Below, in pieces: positions 7,106 through 14,545 of a DNA stretch of 15,406 nucleotides (position 1 is its first letter; each line of letters starts with the position of its first letter). The position numbers and the translations under genes were made by a program. Below the pieces are notes generated by a model, which did no database searches, was not told where the DNA came from, and was given only the letters and a program-made list of their open reading frames with translations. This stretch comes from JABLTI01 sp030629105 (lineage in GTDB: Archaea > Asgardarchaeota > Heimdallarchaeia > JABLTI01). Location: positions 1 through 15,406 of the forward strand of contig DAOVPS010000059.1 of NCBI GenBank assembly GCA_030629105.1, written 5' to 3'.

Positions 7106-7750
7106 CTATTCCTTTAGTTCTTTCAGAAAATAGATATACCTTGTTTTCATAGTAGGCCTTTCAAAACTTATTTTCAACTTGTAATCAGTTTCTTCTAATG
7201 CTAATTCAAATGCTTCTTTAATTGACTGAATTATTTCTTCTGCATCTAGTACAGGATAAGTGTCGCCAATGAAGATATGTCCTTTTGTTACCGTTCTAAA
7301 ACGAACTATTCCTATACCAACTAATTCATTCTCGGCAAGATCTTTTGTCATCTTTTGTTGGATCAAAATATCTTGTACATCTAGCCAGGAAACTTTATTC
7401 CAGAAAAATGAGTTCCTATAGCTGATTGATTTCTTATCCAAGATTAAACGAGTATTGAAAGTTCGTGCAAGAGATATTGGAAATTGAATTACTAATATTC
7501 CTCCAAATATAAGCAGAAAACTAGCAAATACTCTATAGAAGATAGTCACTTCCGGAGGATTAACAAACCAAACAATAGCCATCGAAAATGAAAGACCACC
7601 AATTAGAAAATTAATCACTAAAGAAATTATTAGCTTTGTAACTTTTATTTTCCGAGGTAGAGTAAAATCTGTCCTTAATGGAACATATTCCAATTCTTCA
7701 TCGATTTCTGGTTTATTCTCTAATTCTACTTGTTCTTTTACGACACTCAT
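7106..7750 (-). CDS. Membrane-anchored PH-like domain protein
   Basis: The 214-residue protein has an acidic cytosolic start (1-30), two hydrophobic helices at about 40-63 (KLIISLVINFLIGGLSFSMA...) and 72-92 (YRVFASFLLIFGGILVIQF), then a soluble beta-rich domain. The latter begins RTFNTRLILDKKSISYRN, followed by KVSWLDVQDILIQ, and ends with a helix DAEEIIQSIKEAFELALEE. The pattern of two helices followed by a 'L.ld...i.yr..f.....v.w.dI..i' beta domain is that of bacterial/archaeal PH-like (bPH2, YdbT-type) membrane proteins, which are thought to sense or organise membranes. The short helix hairpin would place both ends in the cytoplasm. The ATG has GGAGAAG upstream. It is convergent with the actin gene and divergent from the PrkA cassette, so the 251-bp upstream region is shared. 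The lipid or protein ligand is unknown. Confidence 0.6.
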   Translation of the reverse strand: MSVVKEQVELENKPEIDEELEYVPLRTDFTLPRKIKVTKLIISLVINFLIGGLSFSMAIVWFVNPPEVTIFYRVFASFLLIFGGILVIQFPISLARTFNTRLILDKKSISYRNSFFWNKVSWLDVQDILIQQKMTKDLAENELVGIGIVRFRTVTKGHIFIGDTYPVLDAEEIIQSIKEAFELALEETDYKLKISFERPTMKTRYIYFLKELKE

Positions 7751-7942
7751 TGAAATCTTCTCCGGAAACTTGTCCTACAACCATAATTTAACCAAGAAGC
7801 TTTTTGAACGTATTTTCTTGTTCTGATAAGTATAAATTCTATTTTTTTTGCATTTTTGTATCCAATTTATTAAAAAAAAGAATAACGAAATAATTTATTA
7901 GCATAAAGCTCACACAAAACGTAACTTGAATTTCAAATAGGG

Positions 7943-7950
7943 TTTTAAAC
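7943..7950 (+). promoter_or_regulatory. Candidate TATA box for the PrkA/VWA/SpoVR cassette
   Basis: TTTTAAAC sits about 52 nt ahead of the ATG at 8002, leaving about 25 nt to a likely start and a short leader holding AAGGGTGG (7987-7994). A second TATA-like TTTATAAC (about 7975-7982) is too close to the ATG to allow a leader with that ribosome-binding site. The rest of the 251-bp divergent region (7751-8001) is AT-rich, with no repeat seen. Confidence 0.35.
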
Positions 7951-8001
7951 TAAAATCCATGTCAAAATGACTAATTTATAACAATAAAGGGTGGAACACT
8001 G

Positions 8002-8565
8002 ATGTTCAAAAAACAAAAACCACCAAAACACATTCTCTTTATCGGAGAGAAGAATGAAACAAGAGATTACATTATTGATGTGATTAAAGAGTCGGTAGAA
8101 GACCCAAAAGACAAAACACCCAAATATACCTTCAGCATTGAAGAACCAGATTTTGACAGTGTAATAAGAGAAGCTACCCTCAAGAAGACAGATGGTACTG
8201 TCTTTATTGTAAATTCATCTAAAATGACAGAATTGTCTAAGATTAAGGAATATCTCTGGGAGATGTTTGTTTGGAATGACGTATCAGTCAACATCCCAGT
8301 AGTAGTAGCAAGTCATAATGCTGATAAAGCTATTGCCTTAACATCTTCAGAAATTATTGAAGCATTTTCCTTGATCAGACTTACTGATCGACTTTGGAAT
8401 GTTTTAGAAATTCGAGAAAACAAAAAAGATGATATTCTTGCTTGCTTCAAATGGTTGGATGATTATATTGAAGTGCTTGGGATCAAGCCCAAAGTACTCA
8501 GAAAGAAAGCAACCCTAACTAAAACTAAGAAAAGCAGTAATATCAAAAAAACAAAGAAAAATTAA
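8002..8565 (+). CDS. Arf-like pseudo-GTPase with Lys-rich tail
   Basis: This 187-residue protein follows the Arf/small-GTPase fold without the nucleotide-binding residues. The first strand HILFIG (10-15) leads into EKNETR, where GxxxxGK(S/T) should be, so the P-loop Lys is gone. No DxxGQ switch II is found. The strand GTVFIVNSSKMTELSKIKEYL (65-85) matches Arf G(L/I)IFVVDS..R.ee....L. IPVVVASHNADKAIALTSSEIIEAF (98-122) matches Arf 'llvfaNKqDlp.a....ei...l', with NKxD degraded to HNAD. A closing helix ILACFKWLDDYIE (145-157) matches the Arf C-terminal helix. The tail 163-187 is strongly basic. It probably does not hydrolyse GTP and instead acts as a binding or scaffold subunit. AAGGGTGG is 7 nt before the ATG. 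It is the first gene of the cassette, 27 nt ahead of the AAA+ gene. Confidence 0.6.
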   Translation: MFKKQKPPKHILFIGEKNETRDYIIDVIKESVEDPKDKTPKYTFSIEEPDFDSVIREATLKKTDGTVFIVNSSKMTELSKIKEYLWEMFVWNDVSVNIPVVVASHNADKAIALTSSEIIEAFSLIRLTDRLWNVLEIRENKKDDILACFKWLDDYIEVLGIKPKVLRKKATLTKTKKSSNIKKTKKN

Positions 8566-8592
8566 AAACAAAAAATTGTGGAAGAATGAAAA

Positions 8593-10155
8593 ATGGCACA
8601 AACAATAGCATCTTTAAAAAAATCCGGATATGAAGGATGTTCTGTTCGTAGACTATTGAATGATCCAAAACTTAGGAAAGAGATCAATGATGATCCTTCT
8701 GTTCGAGGTAATGAACATTCAAAAGGCATTGTTATGGATAAAATTGCAGTTTCAGGCAAAGTTTTGCTAATAGGACCTACCGGGGAAGCGAAAACACTCT
8801 TTGCTAGAGTACTGTTGAAACATCTCACAAAGGCAATCAATGAAAGAAAATATCACATTAGTGGTTGTCCATTCAATGAAGATGCTGGTTATCTAATTCA
8901 TGTAATTGGAACTTACAAAATAGATAAAGAATCATCTGCTGAGGTTTTGAAAAGCTTATGTCCTTTCTGCAAAATGAACATACAGGATTCGATTAAAAAA
9001 GTGACAACAAAAGATGTTAATATGGATAGGATATCTGATGTCATTTCAATAGAACCCGATTTAATGATAAAATCTCTAAGTGCAGTGAAAGTTGATAAGA
9101 CTGTAGTGAATGTTGCTCAAATTGACCCACGTAATGATCCTGAAGGTTTATACATGCTTTTAGCAGGTGTAGAAAATCTAGAGCAATTATTTGGTGGAGA
9201 AACATCAACAACATTTTCTCCTATGGCACACAAAGTTGGTATCTTGTCTCAAGGTTTTGTTGTTGTTAACGAAATTCAAAGATTACCTCTTAACTTTTTA
9301 GAAGCCTTGATGGGTTTCTTAGAAGATCCAAGTGGAATCAAGTATAGCATTCAAGGTCGTCCTGCTTTTATTGATGGTGCAATGATTTTCACATCCAATG
9401 CTCCTCTCAGTGTATTTGGTGAAGAAGCTCAGCCTATCATTAATCGTATTCCTGAAGTTTTATGGCCTGCAAGAACAAAACTCGAAAGAATAACTATCGT
9501 CGAAGACATGTTTAAAGAACACTTAACTTTGAATCTCAACAACATGACTGCTAATCCAGCACTCCTTGAATTACTCGAGAAAGTAAAAGCTTTTGGAAAG
9601 AAAGGCGTAAGCAAATTAGCTATCCAATTTATTGGTCTAATGGCTGATTTATCTATTCCAGGAGCATTAAAAGCTGGTGAAACAGAAGCATATGCCCGAA
9701 AGAAAATTACTCGAGATATGTTCTTCAAAGCACTAATTGACATCCACGATCCAGAAAGAACTCCACATGTTGATTTACGTACATTATACAGCTTAATAGG
9801 GGAAACAGTTCTTCGAAAAGATGAATTCTACGAAGGAGATGACGTTGCTTTACTAACATTGGATGATGCAAAAAGAATTGTTGAATTATTTGACATTCCA
9901 AGAAATCTCATCAATGACGCAATTCAAGAAGTGAAAACAATGCTTAGAAGAGAAATCAAATCCGAAGGAGAGCTTACAACAGTGGATTCCATTTCAGAAG
10001 ACATTGATAAGATGAAAGCTCTTACAGATGATGAATTAAAACAAATCATCATTGTTTATGAAGGCATGAGCAAACAATCAAAGAAGATTCAAGACTCAGT
10101 CATTGAGCAACTTAAACCAAGTTATGAACAGTTGCTATTAGTCGATCACATTTAG
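8593..10155 (+). CDS. PrkA-type AAA+ ATPase (YeaG-like), no separate kinase domain
   Basis: The AAA+ core runs from about residue 40 to 310. Walker A is GPTGEAKT (61-68). An insertion GCPFNEDAGYLIHVIG (91-106) and LCPFC (122-126) matches the PrkA pattern of GCPM.E.PL followed by CP.C. IDPRNDPEGLYMLLAGVENL (177-196) matches the PrkA stretch F.P.D...QDIS.L.G.V. The Walker B region GFVVVNEIQRL (221-231) has Asn-Glu instead of Asp-Glu; PrkA also lacks the usual Asp (EFVE). Sensor 1 is TSNA (267-270) and a likely arginine finger is at R285. MoxR-type sequences share GxAKT but not the Cys insertion. At 520 residues it is shorter than bacterial PrkA (about 640), and the C-terminal part is helical and charged. 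Expected role: ATP-dependent remodelling or proteolysis-linked stress ATPase working with the next two genes. The start is ATG with GGAAG upstream. Confidence 0.75.
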   Translation: MAQTIASLKKSGYEGCSVRRLLNDPKLRKEINDDPSVRGNEHSKGIVMDKIAVSGKVLLIGPTGEAKTLFARVLLKHLTKAINERKYHISGCPFNEDAGYLIHVIGTYKIDKESSAEVLKSLCPFCKMNIQDSIKKVTTKDVNMDRISDVISIEPDLMIKSLSAVKVDKTVVNVAQIDPRNDPEGLYMLLAGVENLEQLFGGETSTTFSPMAHKVGILSQGFVVVNEIQRLPLNFLEALMGFLEDPSGIKYSIQGRPAFIDGAMIFTSNAPLSVFGEEAQPIINRIPEVLWPARTKLERITIVEDMFKEHLTLNLNNMTANPALLELLEKVKAFGKKGVSKLAIQFIGLMADLSIPGALKAGETEAYARKKITRDMFFKALIDIHDPERTPHVDLRTLYSLIGETVLRKDEFYEGDDVALLTLDDAKRIVELFDIPRNLINDAIQEVKTMLRREIKSEGELTTVDSISEDIDKMKALTDDELKQIIIVYEGMSKQSKKIQDSVIEQLKPSYEQLLLVDHI

Positions 10156-10211
10156 ATTGATTAACAATTTACAAAAAATAAAGGCAATGAAAAGAAAGGA
10201 GAGCATAAACT

Positions 10212-11609
10212 ATGCCTCATAGAATACACACAATCAGTCGTGAAAGATTTACAGATCCACTGGCAATCTGGCGTGATCCTGATTTTGTATTTGATTTTGC
10301 CGATGCTGCAAGTGTTTTACAAAAATGGAGAGACCCTAGAAAAGGTCAAAGCTCTCGAGAAGCTCTAGTGTTAGGTATATCTTTAGAAAACGCTGTTGCT
10401 GTTAAAAATATTCGAAGAAGATTACTAGTTACTCCATTGACTCCTTTAGAAGAGGAGGATCTTGTTCGAGAATTAGAAATTCTGGAATACATTGGTAATA
10501 ATGCTTTACCAGATGCTCTTCTCCAAGTTAACATGGGAGAATTACAAACTAAAGAAGAAATCGAAGATTTCATTCAAAAACATCTGAAAGGGTTTGAAGG
10601 AACAGCAGAGTACAAAAAACACTTAACAGAATCTTTGCGAACATTAGAAGAGCTTACAGACATCGAAATAACTGATCGTTTTGGACACAAATTGAGAATC
10701 AAAAGAGAAGAAGTTATGGAATTCCTTGGAAATCAATTAGGAAATTGGTTGGCAAGACAAATGCCAGCAAAACCTGTTACAGATACAATTGTAAGACCAA
10801 GGGGTAAGGTTCACAAAAAGAAAACATTCGAGCATTCGATTTTAACCTCGCAAACAATTCCACCCAAATCAATTGATGTTGATGATATTGTTGTTATGAA
10901 GAAAGATCGAAATGCCCAAATCTACATGATTACAGATATTTCTCAATCTATGCGAAATGTAGTACAAGGTACACATTTCTCAAGATTAGAAGGTGCTTTA
11001 CTTACCTCATTAGCTATCTTCTACTACTTTAAGAGACAAGGAAGATCAAGAAGGACAAATCAGAAAGCTTTCAGAACTGCAGTTGTCCCTATATCGAAGA
11101 GTCGACGCATTGTATCTTCTGATAATGAGTTAGAGAGATTTCTATTAACAGCAGTTGCGAAAGGAAGAACTCCAATGAGTGCTTCTGTTCGTGCAGCAAT
11201 TGGACATGCGAAAGTGAAAAAGAACACTCAAAACAGAGACATACATCTGATAATCGTAACAGATGGACGACCAAATGAATTAATTCCTGGGTATAATCCT
11301 ACTCCTTCCAGGAGTTTGATAAAATACTTTGAAGAAGAACGAGAAGGAATTGATCCTGTAACAAGGAATTGCTATATTGAAATTAACAGTTTGTTACGAG
11401 ATGTTGTGAGAGACCAAAGTAGAACTTGGAAAGTGTCCTACTTTTTAATTGGTTCAGAACGAATGAAGCTGACTGATATTTGGCAAGATACAAAAAGAAC
11501 TCTTAGAGGAATTACTTATCCAGTAGTCATTGATCCATCAAGAATGGATGTTCTTGCTAAAACCATTGTAACGGAGAGTTTGAGACTTGGACAATCCACG
11601 AGTAGTTGA
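10212..11609 (+). CDS. VWA-domain protein, YeaH/DUF444-like position
   Basis: This 465-residue protein has a charged, helical N-terminal half (to about 220) with a long coiled-coil-prone stretch (110-175). A von Willebrand A domain follows. Its metal-ion site is complete: DISQS (242-246), the Thr in GRTPMSASV (T320) and the Asp in VTDGRPN (D351). A basic linker, RPRGKVHKKK (195-204), precedes the domain. VWA proteins next to AAA+ ATPases usually act as substrate or metal-dependent adaptors, as with MoxR-VWA and PrkA-YeaH. It occupies the YeaH position between the PrkA-type and SpoVR-like genes. Similarity to DUF444 itself is weak by eye, so I call it a functional analogue or remote homologue. 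A strong GAAAGGAGAG ribosome-binding site (about 10194-10203) precedes the ATG, 56 nt after the AAA+ stop. The 3' end overlaps the next gene. Confidence 0.75.
   Translation: MPHRIHTISRERFTDPLAIWRDPDFVFDFADAASVLQKWRDPRKGQSSREALVLGISLENAVAVKNIRRRLLVTPLTPLEEEDLVRELEILEYIGNNALPDALLQVNMGELQTKEEIEDFIQKHLKGFEGTAEYKKHLTESLRTLEELTDIEITDRFGHKLRIKREEVMEFLGNQLGNWLARQMPAKPVTDTIVRPRGKVHKKKTFEHSILTSQTIPPKSIDVDDIVVMKKDRNAQIYMITDISQSMRNVVQGTHFSRLEGALLTSLAIFYYFKRQGRSRRTNQKAFRTAVVPISKSRRIVSSDNELERFLLTAVAKGRTPMSASVRAAIGHAKVKKNTQNRDIHLIIVTDGRPNELIPGYNPTPSRSLIKYFEEEREGIDPVTRNCYIEINSLLRDVVRDQSRTWKVSYFLIGSERMKLTDIWQDTKRTLRGITYPVVIDPSRMDVLAKTIVTESLRLGQSTSS
11572..11589 (+). promoter_or_regulatory. Ribosome-binding site fixing the TTG start of the SpoVR-like gene
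   Basis: CGGAGAG (11572-11578), inside the end of the VWA gene, lies 8 nt ahead of TTG 11587. A TGA at 11581-11583 blocks any earlier in-frame start, and the next in-frame ATG is about 45 codons downstream. TTG is therefore the start, and the two genes overlap by 23 nt, which suggests translational coupling. Confidence 0.7.
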
Positions 11610-13182
11610 AATCTATAAGCAAGCAAGAAAAGACTTTGAAGAATTTGTAGGAGATACTCCAGAGGATTACAAAGTTTTGCTCTTTATTGATCCTGAATTA
11701 CATACCAGTTTATATCAAGTTATGGAACTAGGTGGTAGTCCGTTTGCAGTTCTTTCACAAGAACAAATAGAAAATTTGAGAAAAGCTCGAAATAGAAACT
11801 ATTTACCAGATGAGTGTATCTCTATTTTTCCAAGCTTACCCACTATGATCTATATGAGTTTACCATTTGAACTTGAGGATAATCCTGAGAGAGATTTTAC
11901 TCTAAGAATGATGTTTATCCATGCTTTTGCTCATGCATATTTTGCTGAGAAGAGTGCTTCTAATGATAGCGAGATTCAGACACAAATCTATCGAATGGAT
12001 TTGATTATTCGGGAACTTATTATAAATAATGCGTATGGCTTGAAAGAGGATAGACAAATTCCTTGGGGATTACCGTATTTCCAAGATATGGTTGCTGTTA
12101 TCAGATTACTTACAACATTTGGAGTGCAAGATTTCTACATTCCACCTGAAACATCTAGAAAGGATTCTTTATTCCAAAATTTTATGCTTGAAATTATTAC
12201 TTACCTGAAAAGAAGAGCTGAATTGATTAAGAAAAAGAATCTTACCGGTATTCTTTCAGAAGCTTTTGCTAACTTTATCCATATGAAGGTTGGCGAACAA
12301 ATCTTAGAGAAAAGTGAATACTCCTTTAATAGCGTTCCCAAATTACTCAAGCCTATTTATGGTCCACCCATGAATAAACTATCCTACGAGATTCTTACTC
12401 GAGCATTTGAAGAGTTAAGTGATCAACCAAGGGAAATTATTAAGCAAACATTAGAAATGCAAAGTGATTTGGATCTTCTAATCAAACTTGGTGGAGGAGC
12501 TCAAGTTCGACGCATTTTAAAGGATGTTCGCGAAGGTGCCCAAGCTACCAGTGTTTACTGGCATGCAGATACTAGTGGCTACTGGAGAAAAACTTGGAAT
12601 ATCTACGAAGGTGTTTGGGATCAGCTTGATGATTATATTAAATTCTTAAACAAGCATCAATGTGTAAACGTTGGTCAATGGTTTGAAGGAAGTTCTGCGT
12701 TTCAATTTTATGGTTACGTGAAAGTGGATGCAAAACCAATTTACGTTTTCGAAATTGATGATGAATCAATTAATTTAGAACAACTCCTTATACTTCACAA
12801 TCATAGCTTACTTTACCGAAAAGAATTTCTCATGCCTACCCCAGGATTCCCAGATATTATTATGTTTAAGAAATTGGATCGAATGATCGTTGGGACTCTT
12901 CTCGCTGTTGGAAAACTAGAGGAGGATCCAATATCACCGTGGGATTTGCCAATTTACTCTCGAGCAATTGATATTTCTAAGGAATTACTCGATTTTGTCG
13001 CAGCTCAAAAGCAAGAAGTTGGGATTGATGAAGAAACTGGCAGAGCTTCTGAAGTCTTGTATGGAACATCGAAAATAAGGAAGAAAGTTGACTATAGTCA
13101 TTTGAAGAAAATGAGTCAATCAAAGCTTGCATCTGTTAGAGTACTAATAGATGAAATCGTTACTCAACAAGAAGGTGCATAA
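11587..13182 (+). CDS. Divergent SpoVR-like protein
   Basis: In this 531-residue protein two short motifs point to SpoVR. IHAFAHAYFAEK (111-122) matches the SpoVR 'AH..aH.dFFK' histidine motif. SEAFANFIHMKV (224-235) matches the SpoVR 'NEGWA.fWH..i' motif: Glu, Ala, Phe and His are kept. The region ahead of the second motif (QNFMLEIITYLKRRAELIKKK) fits the SpoVR '..LL.fI...ap.l..wq..i' helix, and MNKLSYEILTRAFEEL fits 'iNPY.LG..i..di'. Between and after these, similarity fades. Residues 320-350 are Trp/Tyr-rich (VYWHADTSGYWRKTW). SpoVR proteins are of unknown mechanism but travel with PrkA and YeaH in stress and sporulation loci. A degenerate zinc metallopeptidase (HxxxH plus ExxA) is an alternative, and both share the same residues. 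No signal peptide is seen. It starts at TTG and overlaps the VWA gene. Confidence 0.6.
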   Translation: MDNPRVVEIYKQARKDFEEFVGDTPEDYKVLLFIDPELHTSLYQVMELGGSPFAVLSQEQIENLRKARNRNYLPDECISIFPSLPTMIYMSLPFELEDNPERDFTLRMMFIHAFAHAYFAEKSASNDSEIQTQIYRMDLIIRELIINNAYGLKEDRQIPWGLPYFQDMVAVIRLLTTFGVQDFYIPPETSRKDSLFQNFMLEIITYLKRRAELIKKKNLTGILSEAFANFIHMKVGEQILEKSEYSFNSVPKLLKPIYGPPMNKLSYEILTRAFEELSDQPREIIKQTLEMQSDLDLLIKLGGGAQVRRILKDVREGAQATSVYWHADTSGYWRKTWNIYEGVWDQLDDYIKFLNKHQCVNVGQWFEGSSAFQFYGYVKVDAKPIYVFEIDDESINLEQLLILHNHSLLYRKEFLMPTPGFPDIIMFKKLDRMIVGTLLAVGKLEEDPISPWDLPIYSRAIDISKELLDFVAAQKQEVGIDEETGRASEVLYGTSKIRKKVDYSHLKKMSQSKLASVRVLIDEIVTQQEGA

Positions 13183-13184
13183 GA

Positions 13185-13940
13185 ATGGCGTTTATAAGAA
13201 GAGCATTTCAAAGAGGAATCGCAAAACGACGACTTGTTTCTGAAAAAGAAATTGATAGAGTGAAAGGAGCACTTACTCTCTTAGAAGTTGGAAAACAAGA
13301 CTCCATTGAGAGATTAATTGATGGACTAGATGATCCTTCTTGGAATGTTAGAAATGCTTGTGCTATGGCTATTGCACAAGTTTATGAAAAGAAACCAAAC
13401 AAACAAATTGTCAAGATGCTTCATGCAGAATTACCTGAAGCAGCTCTTGCTATGAAATTAGCTTTAATTGAATCTTTAGGAAAAATAGGTCATGATGATA
13501 CTATGGCAATTTTATTAAACATATTGAAGAAAAGCAAAGCTGATCTCCAATATGCAGTAATAATGGCGTTATCTAGTTGGGCAAACCTAAACTTGCTTTC
13601 GTCTTTAATAGAAGTTGGGAAATCCAAAGATTACTTAACAAGAAGAGCAGCACTAATGACTTCTTATAGTATAATCGCAGATGCTATTCCGAATACAACC
13701 ATAAAGGAACTCATGAAATTCTTCCATTGGATCGTTCAGATCTATGTCGAAACTGGTTACTTAGGTCCATTACTTGTTAGATTCCTCGAAGTTACAAAGG
13801 AAGAAATTGATAAAAAAATCTTCCCGGTAGCATTAAATGAATATGAATTCAATTATCTCAATGAATTGCTAGATGATGTAGACTTTGATCCAAAGAAATA
13901 TGAGATTCTCCATGAATTAGCATATCCTTTACTATTTTAA
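13185..13940 (+). CDS. HEAT-repeat protein
   Basis: The 251-residue protein is built from tandem helix pairs. After a basic start (RRAFQRGIAKRRL), repeats cover about 25-67 (SIERLIDGLDDPSWNVRNACAMAIAQV with the classic DPSWNVRNACAMAI helix B), 72-102 (ALIESLGKIGHDD), 104-133 (YAVIMALSSWANL) and 136-165 (YLTRRAALMTSYSII). The C-terminal 80 residues are longer irregular helices (HWIVQIYVETGYLGPLLVRFL). The 'D..W.VR.aaa.aL' pattern is typical of archaeal and bacterial HEAT proteins that serve as scaffolds. It starts 2 nt after the SpoVR-like stop, with AAGGTG 7 nt upstream, so it is almost certainly co-translated with it. No such gene belongs to the standard PrkA-YeaH-SpoVR trio, so it is probably a local scaffold for the complex. 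Confidence 0.75.
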   Translation: MAFIRRAFQRGIAKRRLVSEKEIDRVKGALTLLEVGKQDSIERLIDGLDDPSWNVRNACAMAIAQVYEKKPNKQIVKMLHAELPEAALAMKLALIESLGKIGHDDTMAILLNILKKSKADLQYAVIMALSSWANLNLLSSLIEVGKSKDYLTRRAALMTSYSIIADAIPNTTIKELMKFFHWIVQIYVETGYLGPLLVRFLEVTKEEIDKKIFPVALNEYEFNYLNELLDDVDFDPKKYEILHELAYPLLF

Positions 13941-14104
13941 TCGCTGCATCAAATTATAACCATATTGAAAAAAACATAGACAAAGAATCCGTTGTTAGAA
14001 TCATTAAATCTTTATAGGATAGTGCATTCTTTCTAATTGGAATTGTCAGAAAAATTCAAAAAATGGAAATTACGTTTACCATCCTTTATGATTGAGGTTT
14101 AATT

Positions 14105-14509
14105 ATGGAAGAAGAAGAATCAATAAATGTAACGGCTGAAAAAATCCTGAGAAAACTCATGGAAAGAGCAGGCGCTTCAGATATTGTTCTTACAACAGAG
14201 GAAGGATTACCTTGTTGTAGTGTTCATGAGCATAAAGGATCAATTAATGTTGAAGGAACTGCTGCTTTATTGATTGACACAATTAAAAGCATTAGCTCGT
14301 TGTTAGCTCTTCAAAGTATTGAAGGTGAAGATAAATTCAGACATATGAATATTAGAACTGAACAAGGCAGCTTATTGATAGCACGTTCGACTAATTTTAC
14401 CATGGCAATGAAATTTAAAGGACAGGCAGCAAAAAGAGCTGGGCTTGCTGTTCCACCAGCAAAGAAAGCATTGGTACGTATCGAGGAACTCTTTAAGATT
14501 TTTTTTTGA
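14105..14509 (+). CDS. Roadblock/LC7-domain protein
   Basis: This single roadblock/LC7 domain of 134 residues has a first helix SINVTAEKILRKLMERAG (6-23), strand ASDIVLTTEEGLPCCS (24-39), helix EGTAALLIDTIKSISSLLAL, strand HMNIRTEQGSLLIARST and a final helix QAAKRAGLAVPPAKKALVRIEELFK. The 'a.d.vlt.edG.p' turn and the 'g.Lii....' strand are family marks. MglB and Asgard roadblock proteins bind small Ras/Rag-like GTPases as dimers. No canonical GTPase is next door, but the Arf-like pseudo-GTPase lies about 5.5 kb upstream. The ATG has GAGG 7 nt upstream. A TTTATAGG-like TATA (about 14011-14018) lies in the 164-bp gap after the HEAT gene, so it is likely a separate unit. Confidence 0.75.
   Translation: MEEEESINVTAEKILRKLMERAGASDIVLTTEEGLPCCSVHEHKGSINVEGTAALLIDTIKSISSLLALQSIEGEDKFRHMNIRTEQGSLLIARSTNFTMAMKFKGQAAKRAGLAVPPAKKALVRIEELFKIFF
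14499..14507 (+). terminator. T9 run at the end of the roadblock gene
   Basis: Nine consecutive T residues encode the final Phe-Phe and run into the TGA stop. An archaeal RNA polymerase could end transcription here, which would sit inside the reading frame. Confidence 0.4.
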
Positions 14510-14511
14510 AG

Positions 14512-14524
14512 AAAAAGAAAAAAA
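14512..14524 (-). terminator. T7-C-T5 tract after the dUTPase gene
   Basis: On the minus strand TTTTTTT-C-TTTTT follows the dUTPase stop by about 20 nt. Together with the T9 on the other strand, it makes a back-to-back pair of T-tract terminators in the 36-bp convergent gap. Confidence 0.45.
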
Positions 14525-14545
14525 GATAAGTTGATTTTACATTAA

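Noticed and set aside
8593..10155. Calling the AAA+ gene MoxR
   Set aside because: The GxAKT Walker A and the VWA neighbour fit MoxR. However, the GCP...CPxC insertion, the QD-like loop before Walker B and the SpoVR-like neighbour fit PrkA better.
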